DNA of 64,000 nt. It comes from Enterobacteriaceae bacterium B14 (lineage in GTDB: Bacteria > Pseudomonadota > Gammaproteobacteria > Enterobacterales > Enterobacteriaceae). Shown in pieces: positions 20,814-32,451 of this stretch. The translations under genes and the position numbers were made by a program. The notes under the pieces were generated by a model, which made no database searches, was not told where the DNA came from, and saw nothing but the letters and a program-made list of their open reading frames with translations. Position 1 is the first letter of the stretch, and every line of letters begins with the position of its first letter. Location of the stretch: positions 547,956 through 611,955 of the forward strand of contig DF158882.1 of the NCBI GenBank assembly GCA_000307305.1. The letters run 5' to 3'.

Positions 20814-21113
20814 TCTTCACCGTGAAATTAATTTACACCCGTTATCTTTCCGCAATGTGCATTTATTGGGTATAGAGATGGAGTAATGAAATAGTGTTTT
20901 ATATTGCTCTTTAATAAAAATGAAAGGTAGAGGTAAGGAAAAATATTTTATTAAATAACGAGTGGCGAGGGCACGGAGTCAGAGATCGTCGCTTTTCTGA
21001 TATGGCGACCATTTGTTATTTTACCTGCTGCTATTGTAGTAGGTATATTAGCCACCAAAATAAATGTACCGATGAAACATGCTCGAAAAATTGTCTCAAA
21101 TAGCGAGGAATGG
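20814..21113. other. Divergent spacer mdtH/rimJ
   Basis: About 300 bases. An open frame continues in front of rimJ (from 21072) but adds only 14 residues outside the family. I see no RNA gene, repeat or clear operator. Confidence 0.5.
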
Positions 21114-21698
21114 ATGTTTGGTTACCGCTCATCTTCACCGAAAGTTAGTTTAACCACCGATCGGCTCATTGTTCGTTTAGTTCATGAACGCGATGCTTAT
21201 CGGTTGGCTGATTACTATTCAGAAAACCGCCTGTTTTTAAAACCTTGGGAGCCAGTACGGGATGACAGTTACTGCTACCCTTCGGGTTGGCAGGCAAGGC
21301 TTGGCATGATTACGGAACTACAAAAACAGGGTAATGCGTTTTACTTTATTTTATTGGATAAAAATGAAGAGGAAATTTATGGCGTGGCCAACTTCAGCAA
21401 TATTCTGCGTGGTTCTTTCTATGCCTGCTATTTGGGATACTCTTTAGGAGAGAAGTGGCAAGGGCAAGGATACATGCAAGAGGCGTTACAGGCAGCGATT
21501 CGCTATATGTTTCGCCAACAAAAGATGCATAGAATCATGGCAAACTATATGCCACATAACCAACGTAGCGGCGGTTTACTTGAGCGCTTGGGCTTTGAAA
21601 GAGAAGGGTATGCAAAAGAGTATCTGCTGATTGATGGTAAATGGCGAGATCATGTCTTAACCGCGTTGACTAACCCAGAATGGTCGCCGATGCCGTGA
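21114..21698 (+). CDS. rimJ: Ribosomal protein uS5 alanine N-acetyltransferase RimJ
   Basis: GNAT acetyltransferase that acetylates the N-terminal alanine of ribosomal protein S5. From ATG 21114 the product is 194 residues starting [18 protein letters not shown], as in E. coli; GAGGAATGG lies just upstream. Acetyl-CoA binding is shown by [15 protein letters not shown], and [15 protein letters not shown] is a family block. mviM starts 44 bases downstream; the yceH gene found between them in E. coli is missing. Confidence 0.95.
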   Translation: MFGYRSSSPKVSLTTDRLIVRLVHERDAYRLADYYSENRLFLKPWEPVRDDSYCYPSGWQARLGMITELQKQGNAFYFILLDKNEEEIYGVANFSNILRGSFYACYLGYSLGEKWQGQGYMQEALQAAIRYMFRQQKMHRIMANYMPHNQRSGGLLERLGFEREGYAKEYLLIDGKWRDHVLTALTNPEWSPMP

Positions 21699-21742
21699 AG
21701 GCTGAGTACGCACTTAAATATAACCAAAATGGTGAACTATCA

Positions 21743-22654
21743 ATGAGGCAGTTACGTATTGGTGTTATCGGGCTAGGAAATATTGCCCAGAAAGCTTATT
21801 TACCCATTCTGGGACAGGCCAAACATTGGGCGCTGGCTGGTGCTTTCTCACCAAATCAACAAAAAGCGAAGGAGATTTGCCAGCAATACCGAATGTCCTG
21901 CTTTAGCAACATTTCAGCTTTAGCTGAGGCTTGCGATGCAGTATTCGTCCATAGTAGTACCCAAAGCCACTTTAGCGTTGTGTCTGAATTATTAAATCGG
22001 GGGCTACATGTGTATGTCGATAAGCCCTTAGCTCAAACAGCGGCAGAATCTGAACAGCTCGTCGAGTTAGCCCAGCAAAAAAGCAAGGCCCTAATGGTAG
22101 GGTTTAATCGCCGTTTTGCACCGTTGTACCAGCAACTGAAACAAGAAATGGGTGATGTCGCAACGATTCGCCTGGATAAGCACCGTGAGAATAGCATCAC
22201 CAATACAATGCCTATCACAATGCTAGATGATTACTTGCACGTTGTTGATACGTTACTGTGGTTAGGAAATGGGCATCTTGCACAATTGAGTGGCAAAATA
22301 TGCGTAAATGCCTCTGGGCAGATGATATTTGCAGAACACCATTTTCTTGCTGGGGAGTGTCTGTTAACTGGCAGTATGCACCGTTGTGCTGGCACGCAAA
22401 GCGAAAGCTTACAATCGGTATCACAGGGCTGCCGTATTCAGGTGCTAGACATGCGCCAATGGCAGATTGAACAGGCAGGAGAGCTGAAACAGGTAGCGGC
22501 GCCAGGTTGGCAATCGACGCTTGAGCAGAGAGGCTTTGCCGGGGCAATTAACCATTTTATCCAGTCTATTGAAAACCAAACGGCACCACAAACATCGGGT
22601 GAGGCGGCGTTTAAGGCTCAACAGATGATTGAGACATTAATTCAGAAAGGGTGA
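21743..22654 (+). CDS. mviM: Gfo/Idh/MocA-family oxidoreductase MviM
   Basis: Predicted NAD(P)-dependent oxidoreductase, substrate unknown. The 303-residue product from ATG 21743 starts MRQLRIGVIGLGNIAQKAYL with a Rossmann GxGxxA motif. HVYVDKPLAQ carries the usual lysine of the family, and VGFNRRFAP and LDDYLHVVDTLLW follow. The longer reading from 21680 overlaps rimJ and is not needed. It precedes murJ, as in E. coli. Confidence 0.93.
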   Translation: MRQLRIGVIGLGNIAQKAYLPILGQAKHWALAGAFSPNQQKAKEICQQYRMSCFSNISALAEACDAVFVHSSTQSHFSVVSELLNRGLHVYVDKPLAQTAAESEQLVELAQQKSKALMVGFNRRFAPLYQQLKQEMGDVATIRLDKHRENSITNTMPITMLDDYLHVVDTLLWLGNGHLAQLSGKICVNASGQMIFAEHHFLAGECLLTGSMHRCAGTQSESLQSVSQGCRIQVLDMRQWQIEQAGELKQVAAPGWQSTLEQRGFAGAINHFIQSIENQTAPQTSGEAAFKAQQMIETLIQKG

Positions 22655-22821
22655 CGGTGATTCTAGCTAGATAGGTATTCGCTTAGCGATATTGACTGCC
22701 TTTTTACGACAGCAAAGCCTATAGGGATAAATTATCCATTCGGTGTAATCATCGGTGGATCTTACCTGTGTATTCCGTAGACTAGACGGCGTTTTCCCCC
22801 AATAACCCATAAGAAATTTCT

Positions 22822-24357
22822 ATGAATTTGTTGAAATCACTGGCTGCGATCAGCTCGATGACAATGTTCTCCCGTGTATTAGGGTTCGCCCGAGATGCGA
22901 TTGTGGCAAGAGTTTTTGGTGCTGGTGTCGCAACGGATGCGTTTTTTGTCGCGTTTAAACTCCCTAATTTACTGCGTCGAATTTTTGCCGAGGGTGCGTT
23001 TTCCCAAGCTTTTGTGCCTATTCTTGCTGAATATAAAGCTCAGCAAGGAGAAGAGGCTACACGCACGTTTATCGCCTATATCGCAGGGTTACTGACTCTT
23101 GTATTAGCTGTTATTACCGTCCTTGGGATGTTAGCGGCTCCGTGGGTGATTTTTGTCACGGCAAAAGGTTTCACGAATGAGCCTGATAAGTTTGAACTGG
23201 CAAGCCAACTGCTTCGTGTCACTTTTCCCTATATTCTTTTAATTTCACTGGCCTCATTGGCTGGGGCGATTCTCAATACCTGGAACAGGTTCTCTATTCC
23301 TGCGTTTGCGCCCACGCTACTCAATGTCAGTATGATTGGCTTCGCTCTGTTTGCCGCTCCTTATTTTGATCCACCTATTATGGCCCTTGCATGGGCTGTG
23401 CTTGTCGGTGGTGTCCTTCAACTGGGCTACCAACTCCCGCATTTGAAAAAAATTGGGATGCTGGTGCTGCCACGAATAAACCTAAGGGATGCGGGGGTAT
23501 GGCGAGTTTTAAAACAGATGGCACCTGCCATCTTTGGTGTTTCGGTCAGCCAGATTTCGCTGATTATTAACACGATTTTTGCCTCCTTTCTTCAGTCTGG
23601 TTCTGTTTCATGGATGTACTACGCCGATCGTCTCATGGAGCTGCCATCGGGCGTATTAGGTGTGGCTTTAGGGACCATCTTATTGCCTTCGTTAGCGAAG
23701 AGTTTCGCTAGCGGAAATCAGGAAGAGTATTCACATTTAATGGATTGGGGCCTACGCCTCTGTTTCTTGCTCGCGCTGCCGAGTGCCGTGGCATTAGGCG
23801 TGATGTCTGAGCCGCTTGTTGTGTCTCTTTTCCAGTATGGTCAATTTAGTGCATTAGATGCCGCAATGACTCAGCAGGCACTTATTGCGTACTCCATTGG
23901 GTTGGTGGGATTAATTGTGGTTAAGGTGTTGGCCCCCGGTTTTTATTCGCGCCAAGACCTAAAAACACCGGTCAGAATTGCTCTCTTCACGTTAGTGATG
24001 ACACAGGTGATGAACTTTATTTTTATCGACCCGTTAAAACATGCAGGATTAGCGCTCTCTATCGGCCTTGCCGCTTGCTTAAATGCGGCCTTACTCTACT
24101 GGCAACTGCGCAAGCAGAAACTGTTTCAGCCACAGCCTGGATGGGCGATATTTATTATTAAACTCGTGGTGGCAGTATCTGTGATGGCAGGGGTTCTTAT
24201 TGGCATCATGTGGTTCATGCCTGCGTGGGATCAAGGGAACATGCTTATCCGTATGCTACGCCTGCTAGTGGTCGTGGTGGCTGGTATGGCGGCTTACTTT
24301 GGGATGCTGGCAATACAGGGATTTCGAGTAAGAGATTTTGCTAGGCGGACCAAGTAA
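22822..24357 (+). CDS. murJ: Lipid II flippase MurJ (MviN)
   Basis: MOP-superfamily flippase that moves lipid II across the inner membrane for peptidoglycan synthesis. The 511-residue protein, with about 14 membrane segments, begins [25 protein letters not shown], with the RVLGFARD motif carrying essential charged residues, then [20 protein letters not shown]. The usual downstream flgN is absent; a bidirectional terminator and convergent argS follow. Confidence 0.96.
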   Translation: MNLLKSLAAISSMTMFSRVLGFARDAIVARVFGAGVATDAFFVAFKLPNLLRRIFAEGAFSQAFVPILAEYKAQQGEEATRTFIAYIAGLLTLVLAVITVLGMLAAPWVIFVTAKGFTNEPDKFELASQLLRVTFPYILLISLASLAGAILNTWNRFSIPAFAPTLLNVSMIGFALFAAPYFDPPIMALAWAVLVGGVLQLGYQLPHLKKIGMLVLPRINLRDAGVWRVLKQMAPAIFGVSVSQISLIINTIFASFLQSGSVSWMYYADRLMELPSGVLGVALGTILLPSLAKSFASGNQEEYSHLMDWGLRLCFLLALPSAVALGVMSEPLVVSLFQYGQFSALDAAMTQQALIAYSIGLVGLIVVKVLAPGFYSRQDLKTPVRIALFTLVMTQVMNFIFIDPLKHAGLALSIGLAACLNAALLYWQLRKQKLFQPQPGWAIFIIKLVVAVSVMAGVLIGIMWFMPAWDQGNMLIRMLRLLVVVVAGMAAYFGMLAIQGFRVRDFARRTK

Positions 24358-24364
24358 CAAATAA

Positions 24365-24392
24365 AAACGGGCGCGTTTAAGCGCCCGTTTTT
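24365..24392. terminator. Bidirectional terminator murJ/argS
   Basis: 10-bp GC-rich stem AAACGGGCGC/GCGCCCGTTT with a 6-base loop. T-rich tails lie on both strands, eight bases after the murJ stop and between two convergent genes. Confidence 0.9.
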
Positions 24393-24429
24393 CAATACGT
24401 CAAAGACGTAAACAAACTATATTCACAAA

Positions 24430-26160
24430 CTACATTCTCTCTACTGTCTCAATCCCTAACGTATCCAAACCAATTTTCAGTGTTCTTGATGTTAACAGCG
24501 CTAGTTTCAAGCGGCTCTGGCGAGTTGCTTCATCGTCAGCCGTTAGGATAGGGCAATCTTCATAGAATCCTGAGAATAAGCCTGCAACGTCGTACAGATA
24601 AGCACACATAACATGTGGTGTGCCATCGCGTGCAACGGTATTAATCGTCTCTTCAAATTGCAGCAGGCGGGTTGCTAAAGCTTTCTCTCTGTCGGTTGCC
24701 AAGATAACGGCACCCGTGAGGCTATTTTCATCTACGTTTGCACGCTTGAAGACTGATGCAACGCGGGTATATGCGTACTGCATATAAGGCGCAGTATTGC
24801 CTTCAAAGGCCAGCATATTATCCCAATCGAAGATGTAATCTGTGGTTCGGCTTTTTGATAAATCCGCATATTTTACAGCACCGATACCAACGACATTGGT
24901 AACGTTAGCTAGTTCTTCGCCTTCTAGCTCTGGGTTTTTCTCTGTAATTAGTTTACCAGCACGTTCGATCGCTTCATCCAGCAAGTCAGAGAGTTTAATG
25001 GTGCCACCGGTACGGGTTTTGAAAGGCTTGCCATCTTTGCCTAACATCATGCCGAACATATGGTGTTCCAGTGAAACGGAATCAGGCACGTAGCCTGCTT
25101 TGCGAACGATAGTCCACGCTTGCATCAAGTGTTGGTGCTGGCGAGAATCGATGTAATAAAGAACCCGCTGTGCGCCTAAGGTTTCATAGCGATACTTGGC
25201 ACAAGCAATATCCGTTGTCGTGTAGAGGTAACCGCCATCTTTTTTCTGGATAATGACACCCATAGGCTCACCTTCTTTGTTCTTGAATTCATCAAGAAAA
25301 ACAACGGTAGCGCCTTCACTCTCTTTGGCTAATCCTTTGGCTTTTAGGTCAGCCACGATACCTGGCAGCATGGGGTTGTAGAGGCTTTCACCCATCACGT
25401 CATCTTTGGTTAATGTGACGTTCAGACGCTCATAGGTGATCTGGTTCTGTGTCATGGTGACATCAACCAACTTACGCCACATGTTGCGACAATACTCATC
25501 TCCACCTTGCAGTTTTACGACGTAGGCACGGGCGCGAAGGGCAAACTCAGGGTCTTCGTCATAAGCTTTTTTCGCCTGACGATAGAAAGTCTCTAGATCA
25601 GACAATTCCATATCGTTAGCGTGTTCGTTTTCCATCTTTTCCAGATAGGCGATCAGCATCCCGAACTGCGTACCCCAATCACCAACGTGGTTAGCACGGA
25701 TAACGTTATGGCCTAAAAATTCCAAGGTACGTGCTGCGGCATCACCGATGATCGTTGAACGTAAATGACCAACGTGCATCTCTTTTGCTACGTTTGGTGC
25801 AGAATAATCGATAACGACGGTCTGCTTTTTCACTGGGGAGATCCCCAATTTGGCATCGTTAAGTGCCAGTTCAACGTGCTGAGCGACCCATGCAGGCGTT
25901 AAGAAGATATTGATAAAACCCGGCCCAGCGATCTCTACTTTATCCGCAATACCATCAAGGTCCAGCTGTGCGATAACCTGCTCTGCAAGTTGTCGTGGCA
26001 CCATGCCAAGCTGTTTAGCCACTGCCATCACGCCGTTAGCTTGATAGTCGCCAAACTGAGCCTTCGCTGATTGGCGTACGTGTGCTTCGCAGTCGGTCGG
26101 AGCGCCCGCGGCGATCATCGCCTGGGTGATTTTTTCTGATAGAAGAGCCTGAATATTCAC
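24430..26160 (-). CDS. argS: Arginyl-tRNA synthetase
   Basis: Class Ia synthetase that charges tRNA-Arg. The product is 576 residues from a GTG start at 26160 ([14 protein letters not shown]...), with AAGGT upstream; homology to E. coli ArgS begins exactly there, so the longer frame to 26190 is rejected. An N-terminal Add-1 domain is followed by the HVGH form of the HIGH motif ([15 protein letters not shown], about 125-135), [15 protein letters not shown], and a degenerate KMSKS region ([13 protein letters not shown]). The C-terminal DALR anticodon-binding domain ends [11 protein letters not shown]. Confidence 0.96.
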   Translation of the reverse strand: MNIQALLSEKITQAMIAAGAPTDCEAHVRQSAKAQFGDYQANGVMAVAKQLGMVPRQLAEQVIAQLDLDGIADKVEIAGPGFINIFLTPAWVAQHVELALNDAKLGISPVKKQTVVIDYSAPNVAKEMHVGHLRSTIIGDAAARTLEFLGHNVIRANHVGDWGTQFGMLIAYLEKMENEHANDMELSDLETFYRQAKKAYDEDPEFALRARAYVVKLQGGDEYCRNMWRKLVDVTMTQNQITYERLNVTLTKDDVMGESLYNPMLPGIVADLKAKGLAKESEGATVVFLDEFKNKEGEPMGVIIQKKDGGYLYTTTDIACAKYRYETLGAQRVLYYIDSRQHQHLMQAWTIVRKAGYVPDSVSLEHHMFGMMLGKDGKPFKTRTGGTIKLSDLLDEAIERAGKLITEKNPELEGEELANVTNVVGIGAVKYADLSKSRTTDYIFDWDNMLAFEGNTAPYMQYAYTRVASVFKRANVDENSLTGAVILATDREKALATRLLQFEETINTVARDGTPHVMCAYLYDVAGLFSGFYEDCPILTADDEATRQSRLKLALLTSRTLKIGLDTLGIETVERM

Positions 26161-26184
26161 CGAATTACCTTTATAACGCGCTGG

Positions 26185-26247
26185 TGGCACAAAGTGGGTG
26201 CCATGCTGAAACGATGGCGGGTATCAGAGAATAAGCCGATACCCGCC
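26185..26247 (-). promoter_or_regulatory. Two hairpins in the argS leader; rest of argS/yecM spacer
   Basis: Within 90 bases upstream of argS lie a 6-bp inverted repeat TGGCAC/GTGCCA (26185-26190/26198-26203) and a perfect 10-bp stem GGCGGGTATC/GATACCCGCC (26216-26225/26238-26247). Both would be in the argS mRNA leader if transcription starts upstream of 26250, which is not shown. The remaining spacer to yecM (26248-26497) shows no gene. Confidence 0.35.
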
Positions 26248-26497
26248 TTCTTAAAATTCGTATAAAACGGCGAAAATTATACTCTATTTAAGCCACATCG
26301 TCAGTACGTATGAGAGGTACTCTGAATGGGGTATTTGTGATCGTATTCCTACCGGTGATAAAGTGCGGCGAATTACATAATATGATTATCAGAAGCCTAT
26401 TCTTAGAGGCGTACTTTTAGACCTGCTATGCAGTGAAGTCGATGAGCCGCTGATAAACAGTATTAGCTGAATATGATGGCTAAAACCGAGGGAAAGA

Positions 26498-27058
26498 ATG
26501 ACGTTTTTTAATGATGAGTTATTAGCAGATTTGGCCGTAGATTTACCGTTATTTATTGCGTCACTTCAGCAGTTAGAGACTAAGCTACAGTTCTCTTTAG
26601 GGCAGTATCACGCCGATCATATTTCTGTTCGCTGCCACCAAAATACGACTGCCGAGCGTTGGCGTGAGGGATTGCAACGTTGTGGGCACTTGTTGTCTGA
26701 GAAGATGATTAATGGCCGCCCGATTTGTCTTTTTACGCTGAATGAGCCGTTGCAGGTGGGAGAGTGGAAGATTGAGTGTGTTGAACTGCCTTACCCAGGG
26801 GAGAAACGTTATCCTAAAGAAGGATGGGAGCATATCGAGCTAGTTTTGCCAGTAGGGCATGAAGCCTTGCATCAAACTGCCTTGGAACTACTTTCGGATG
26901 ATGTGCTGCTGGATCGCAGTATTAAATTAAAATTCAGTCACCCAAAGGGAGAAGGAGAACGATTACCCAATCCTACACTGGCGGTAACGGATGGAACTGT
27001 CACTGTGAAGTTCCATCCGTATAGCATACAGGATGTAGTCGAGAGTGAGCGAGACTAG
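26498..27058 (+). CDS. yecM: VOC-superfamily protein YecM
   Basis: 186-residue protein of the YecM family, structurally related to glyoxalase/VOC metal enzymes; function unknown. Family blocks are YHADHISVRCHQNTTAERWR, MINGRPICLF, PYPGEKRYPKEGWEHIELVLP and RLPNPTLAVTDGTVTVKFHPYS. The histidines in ADHISVRCH and the glutamate in WEHIE are candidate metal ligands. GGGAAAG precedes the ATG. It overlaps the end of the convergent gene by four bases. Confidence 0.92.
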   Translation: MTFFNDELLADLAVDLPLFIASLQQLETKLQFSLGQYHADHISVRCHQNTTAERWREGLQRCGHLLSEKMINGRPICLFTLNEPLQVGEWKIECVELPYPGEKRYPKEGWEHIELVLPVGHEALHQTALELLSDDVLLDRSIKLKFSHPKGEGERLPNPTLAVTDGTVTVKFHPYSIQDVVESERD

Positions 27059-28197
27059 AGCGTAGCGATGGCATTATCCATTCGTGTTAACGCCTCTTCA
27101 AGCAGTTCTCGGCGGCAGCCAAAGTTTAACCGTACAAACTTCTCATTCCCAAAATCCCGACCTGGAGATAAACCGACACCCGCCTCTTCAAAGAAACGGT
27201 GTGCGTTATCAACGGGTAGTGCGCTGGCATCAATCCATGCCAAATATGTTGCTTCCAGTGGCATCATTTTCAAGCCAGGCATGGCATTGATTCTTTCCAT
27301 GACTAAATCACGGTTAGCGCGGAGATAATCAATTTGTGCTTCCAGCCATGGTTGGCCATGTTGGTAGGCTGCCGTTGCGGCGACAAATGCCAAGAGATCG
27401 ACGTGTGGCACGATCCCAGCACCCGTCTGAATATAGCGTGAACGCAGTTGTGCGTTAGGGATGATGGCAATAGATGCCCCCAAGCCCGCGATATTAAATG
27501 TCTTCGACGGTGCCATTAGCGTCACAGAGCGCTGTGCAGCATCTTCATTTAACGTTGCAAAAGGAATGTGTTTAAGACCTTTTTCTAAGATCAAGTCACA
27601 GTGAATTTCATCGGAGCAGACATACAGTTCATGCTGTTGAGCAAAAGTAAGCTGTTCCATCAATTCTTCACGGGTATAAACCGTGCCGCCTGGATTATGA
27701 GGGTTGCATAAAAGCAGCAACTTTTCATTGCCGGAGCATTGGTTATCAATGCAGTCTAAATCCATTACCCAGCGCTGCCCTTTGAGTTTGATGGGGGCAG
27801 ATATTTGGTCCCGATCGGCGAAGAGCGCGGCTTTCATAAACTGAGGATAAATAGGGTGTGGTGCGATCGAAGATTGTTCCTGATTGGTCAGCGCACGAAG
27901 GCTAAGGTTTAGCCCGGAAACTACACTAGGAAGAAAAACTAACCATTCTGGCTTTATTTCCCACTGATATAAATCGGACATACGCTTAATGAATATGTCG
28001 ATAAGCTCCTGAGGAGGAAGCCCGTAACCGAAGACTCCGTGGGCAACTCGCTCGTGTAACGCTTCAATGACAGCAGGTGGAGAGAAAAAATCAGTATCCG
28101 CAACCCAAAGCGGAATGACATCTGTCCCTTCATACTTTCGCCATTTATCACTATCGCTGTGACGTCTATCTATAGACTCATCAAAATTGAATGACAT
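27055..28197 (-). CDS. MalY/PatB-type PLP-dependent C-S lyase
   Basis: Predicted pyridoxal-phosphate enzyme of the MalY/PatB branch of fold-type I aminotransferases, likely a cystathionine/cysteine-conjugate beta-lyase. The 380 residues begin MSFNFDESIDRRHSDSDKW, the typical opening. They then show IPLWVADTDF, FGYGLPP, LLCNPHNPGG, YVCSDEIHCDL, the PLP lysine in APSKTFNIAGLG, and FVRLNFGC near the end. GAGGAT precedes the ATG. The gene is not in this place in E. coli. Exact substrate and any regulatory role (as for MalY) cannot be read from sequence. Confidence 0.85.
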   Translation of the reverse strand: MSFNFDESIDRRHSDSDKWRKYEGTDVIPLWVADTDFFSPPAVIEALHERVAHGVFGYGLPPQELIDIFIKRMSDLYQWEIKPEWLVFLPSVVSGLNLSLRALTNQEQSSIAPHPIYPQFMKAALFADRDQISAPIKLKGQRWVMDLDCIDNQCSGNEKLLLLCNPHNPGGTVYTREELMEQLTFAQQHELYVCSDEIHCDLILEKGLKHIPFATLNEDAAQRSVTLMAPSKTFNIAGLGASIAIIPNAQLRSRYIQTGAGIVPHVDLLAFVAATAAYQHGQPWLEAQIDYLRANRDLVMERINAMPGLKMMPLEATYLAWIDASALPVDNAHRFFEEAGVGLSPGRDFGNEKFVRLNFGCRRELLEEALTRMDNAIATL

Positions 28198-28400
28198 GCA
28201 AAATATCCTCAGTATGCTTATCTACTATTGTATGCCCAATAACCCATTAATTATTTAGGGTATATATTTCAGATTTCAGGTGGATCCAGCCTGTAACGAA
28301 AAATATTTAAGCTATCAGAGTACGCGAGAAATATTACCAATCACAAGCAGTTATCACATTTTTATATTTATCATGAGCTTATCATATCAGTGAGGTGTCT

Positions 28401-29141
28401 GTGCGTACATTAGAGGTGTGTTGTTACAGCGTAGAGTGCGCCAAGGTGGCAGAGAGTGCAGGAGCAGACAGGATTGAACTATGCGCAAGTCAGGCCGATG
28501 GGGGGATAACGCCAAGCTATGGCTCTCTAAAGCAGGCGAAGGAGAAAGTCTCCATCCCTGTTCACCCAATTATTCGTCCGCGAGGTGGGGATTTTTGCTA
28601 CAGCCGCCAAGAGATGATTATCATGAAAGAGGATATTGCAATGGTTCGCGATCTCGGCTTTCCTGGCCTTGTGCTTGGGGTACTGGATGAAGATGGGCAT
28701 ATTCACTCCGATTACCTGCAAGCGCTATTGCAGGGGTGTCATGATATGGCTATTACGTTTCATCGCGCCTTCGATATGTGTGTAAACCCTCAGCAAGCAT
28801 TACAACAGTTAACTGACTTAGGGATAGCGAGAATCTTAACCTCTGGTCAGCAACAAACAGCTGAGATGGGGCTTCCCTTATTACGCGAGTTAATTGAAAC
28901 CAGTAAAGGCCCGATTATTATGCCCGGCAGTGGCGTGAGCCTGACTAATCTACATAAATTTATTGAGATTGGTGCCCAAGAACTACATAGCTCTGCGGGA
29001 CATCATGCGGCATCAGTGATGCGCTACCGTAAAGCGGGCGTCACGATGTGTTCGGACAGTGAATTTGATGAGTTCAGCCACTATTGCGTCGATAGCGATA
29101 AAGTTGAGGCGATGAAAGCGGTACTTCAGCTAGGAAAATAG
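28401..29141 (+). CDS. cutC: CutC family protein
   Basis: TIM-barrel protein of the CutC family, historically called a copper homeostasis protein although the copper role in E. coli has been questioned. The 246-residue product from GTG 28401 begins [17 protein letters not shown] after the initiator. Family blocks are [45 protein letters not shown] and ILTSGQ. A GTG six bases earlier would also be possible, but GAGG has good spacing to 28401. Confidence 0.92.
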   Translation: MRTLEVCCYSVECAKVAESAGADRIELCASQADGGITPSYGSLKQAKEKVSIPVHPIIRPRGGDFCYSRQEMIIMKEDIAMVRDLGFPGLVLGVLDEDGHIHSDYLQALLQGCHDMAITFHRAFDMCVNPQQALQQLTDLGIARILTSGQQQTAEMGLPLLRELIETSKGPIIMPGSGVSLTNLHKFIEIGAQELHSSAGHHAASVMRYRKAGVTMCSDSEFDEFSHYCVDSDKVEAMKAVLQLGK

Positions 29142-29165
29142 CCACCAGTAACGATGGGTATAACG

Positions 29166-29197
29166 TGTGGTGCTACAAACCTTGTTGTAGCACCACA
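29166..29197. terminator. Hairpin between cutC and yaeF
   Basis: Perfect 13-bp stem (29166-29178 with 29185-29197; TGTGGTGCTACAA and its complement) with a 6-base loop between convergent gene ends. No clear T-run; probably a bidirectional terminator. Confidence 0.65.
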
Positions 29198-29215
29198 TGA
29201 TAAGGACTACGAGAT

Positions 29216-30025
29216 TTAGTTTGTGACAGCAATGACTTCCGGTTCTTTAACCTGTAATGGAGCGCCAGGCAGTTTCAGGTGCCCGACATAGAGTAGGTCG
29301 TTGAACGACGGTATTGATGCGGTATCTCCCTCACGCATGTGAAGCAGATCGCCAGGGCTGACCCAAACGGGGTCAGCGCTAGTAATAGGATGCCCGGCTT
29401 GGTTATAGGCTTCTAGTACAAACTGGGAGCAGAAATAGGTGTTATCCAACGTATCTTTACTGTTACCTAGCTGAACTTTGGCCATTAGGTTAAGGCAGGC
29501 ATAGCGTGATTTGCTAGAGAACGGGGAGATTTCGCAGATCTTGCGGGTAATAGAGAAGGGCATCATCAATATGATGCCGTCGAAGTTATAACGCGTCCCG
29601 ACTTTATCCTCTGCGAACTTGCGTATTACATCGGCGCTTTCAGGCGTAAAGTCTGGGGTGCGCAGAGCCATCGACATCCTGCTGTGCCCCATAAAATCAT
29701 CCAGTGAAATAATTCTCACGCCACTGCCAACGGCTTCAGCGACCTGTTGATCCCCGAGATAAATAGCCGCATGGCTGACAGCGGAGGTACTGAAAACACG
29801 AATACCTACGGAGGTTATGCCTGAGGCTGTGGAGAGGAGAATATCCCCTGCTTGTAACTGCGCTGGCTGAATCAGTTTCGCACCTTCTTGTGGTGCGGTG
29901 CCAAAACGTTGAAACTGAATATTGGCCTGCGGGTTTTTCGTTTCTGAGGTTGTGCGCTCAATATCATAAGCACAACCCGAAAGTAACAATGTGGTGATGA
30001 AAATTAAAAAACAAAAAAATTTCAT
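29216..30025 (-). CDS. yaeF: YaeF-family permuted papain-like lipoprotein
   Basis: Predicted lipoprotein hydrolase of the circularly permuted NlpC/P60 (YiiX/YebB/YaeF) class. From ATG 30025 (AGGA five bases upstream) the 269 residues begin MKFFCFLIFITTLLLSGCAY, with a lipobox cysteine at residue 18. The permuted order is visible: the histidine block STSAVSHAAIYLGD comes first and the cysteine block TYFCSQFVLEAYNQAGHP later. The longer open frame reads into cmoB and is not used. In E. coli yaeF lies elsewhere; YebB, a related protein, sits by ruvC. The substrate is unknown. Confidence 0.87.
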   Translation of the reverse strand: MKFFCFLIFITTLLLSGCAYDIERTTSETKNPQANIQFQRFGTAPQEGAKLIQPAQLQAGDILLSTASGITSVGIRVFSTSAVSHAAIYLGDQQVAEAVGSGVRIISLDDFMGHSRMSMALRTPDFTPESADVIRKFAEDKVGTRYNFDGIILMMPFSITRKICEISPFSSKSRYACLNLMAKVQLGNSKDTLDNTYFCSQFVLEAYNQAGHPITSADPVWVSPGDLLHMREGDTASIPSFNDLLYVGHLKLPGAPLQVKEPEVIAVTN

Positions 30026-30065
30026 GAGCGTCCTGTCTCTTATTATTCTATTCGTTACATATTTA

Positions 30066-31819
<1,754 letters not shown>

Positions 31820-31921
31820 TTAACAGATTAATGATAAAAAATATTGCCTAAAATACCCGCTAAATAGTACGCAAAACAGGCTAAATCATCCTTGGAAAAG
31901 CAGGTCTCCTTACGCTAGCTA

Positions 31922-32317
31922 TTAATAAAAACTGAACATTTGATCCCAAGGTAAATAATAGAGATTGATGATAACCATTAAAAATAGCGCAATGAACGTA
32001 GCTCCCATTCCTGAACGGCGCCAGCTCACATCGCGGCGGTGTAAACCAAAGTAGTGAATAATTCTGCCAGCAAAAAGCATAACGCCACAAATATGGAGCA
32101 TCCAGACTTCTGCACCATTCATTTCCATCACTAACAGTAGCAGCAGTGCGATAGGGATATATTCTACGGCGTTGCCATGAACGCGAATTGCCGTTTGTAA
32201 CTCATAGAAGCCACCGTCACCAAAGGCAATCTGGTACTGCGTCCGTAATTTTATGATATCTATGGAAAACTTAATTAAGAATAGTGCGCCGAGCACAACG
32301 TAAAGCGCGCTTATCAT
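31922..32317 (-). CDS. yecN: MAPEG-family membrane protein YecN
   Basis: Inner-membrane protein of the MAPEG family (glutathione/eicosanoid enzyme relatives), function in bacteria unknown. The 131-residue reading from ATG 32317 has GGAG six bases upstream; the GTG four codons earlier is part of that site. Family motif: ELQTAIRVHGNAVEYIPIAL, then EMNGAEVWMLHICG and HYFGLH. Four membrane segments are expected. Confidence 0.9.
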   Translation of the reverse strand: MISALYVVLGALFLIKFSIDIIKLRTQYQIAFGDGGFYELQTAIRVHGNAVEYIPIALLLLLVMEMNGAEVWMLHICGVMLFAGRIIHYFGLHRRDVSWRRSGMGATFIALFLMVIINLYYLPWDQMFSFY

Positions 32318-32451
32318 TTTTTGCTCCACTGTTTATTGTTGTAATAATCACTGAATACTTGCCATATTATAAGGGAAAATTCTGACAAAAGTAGATGTTC
32401 GACTAAGAATATAGAACCCAATTAAATCAATCAGCAAGACAAAATTATCTT

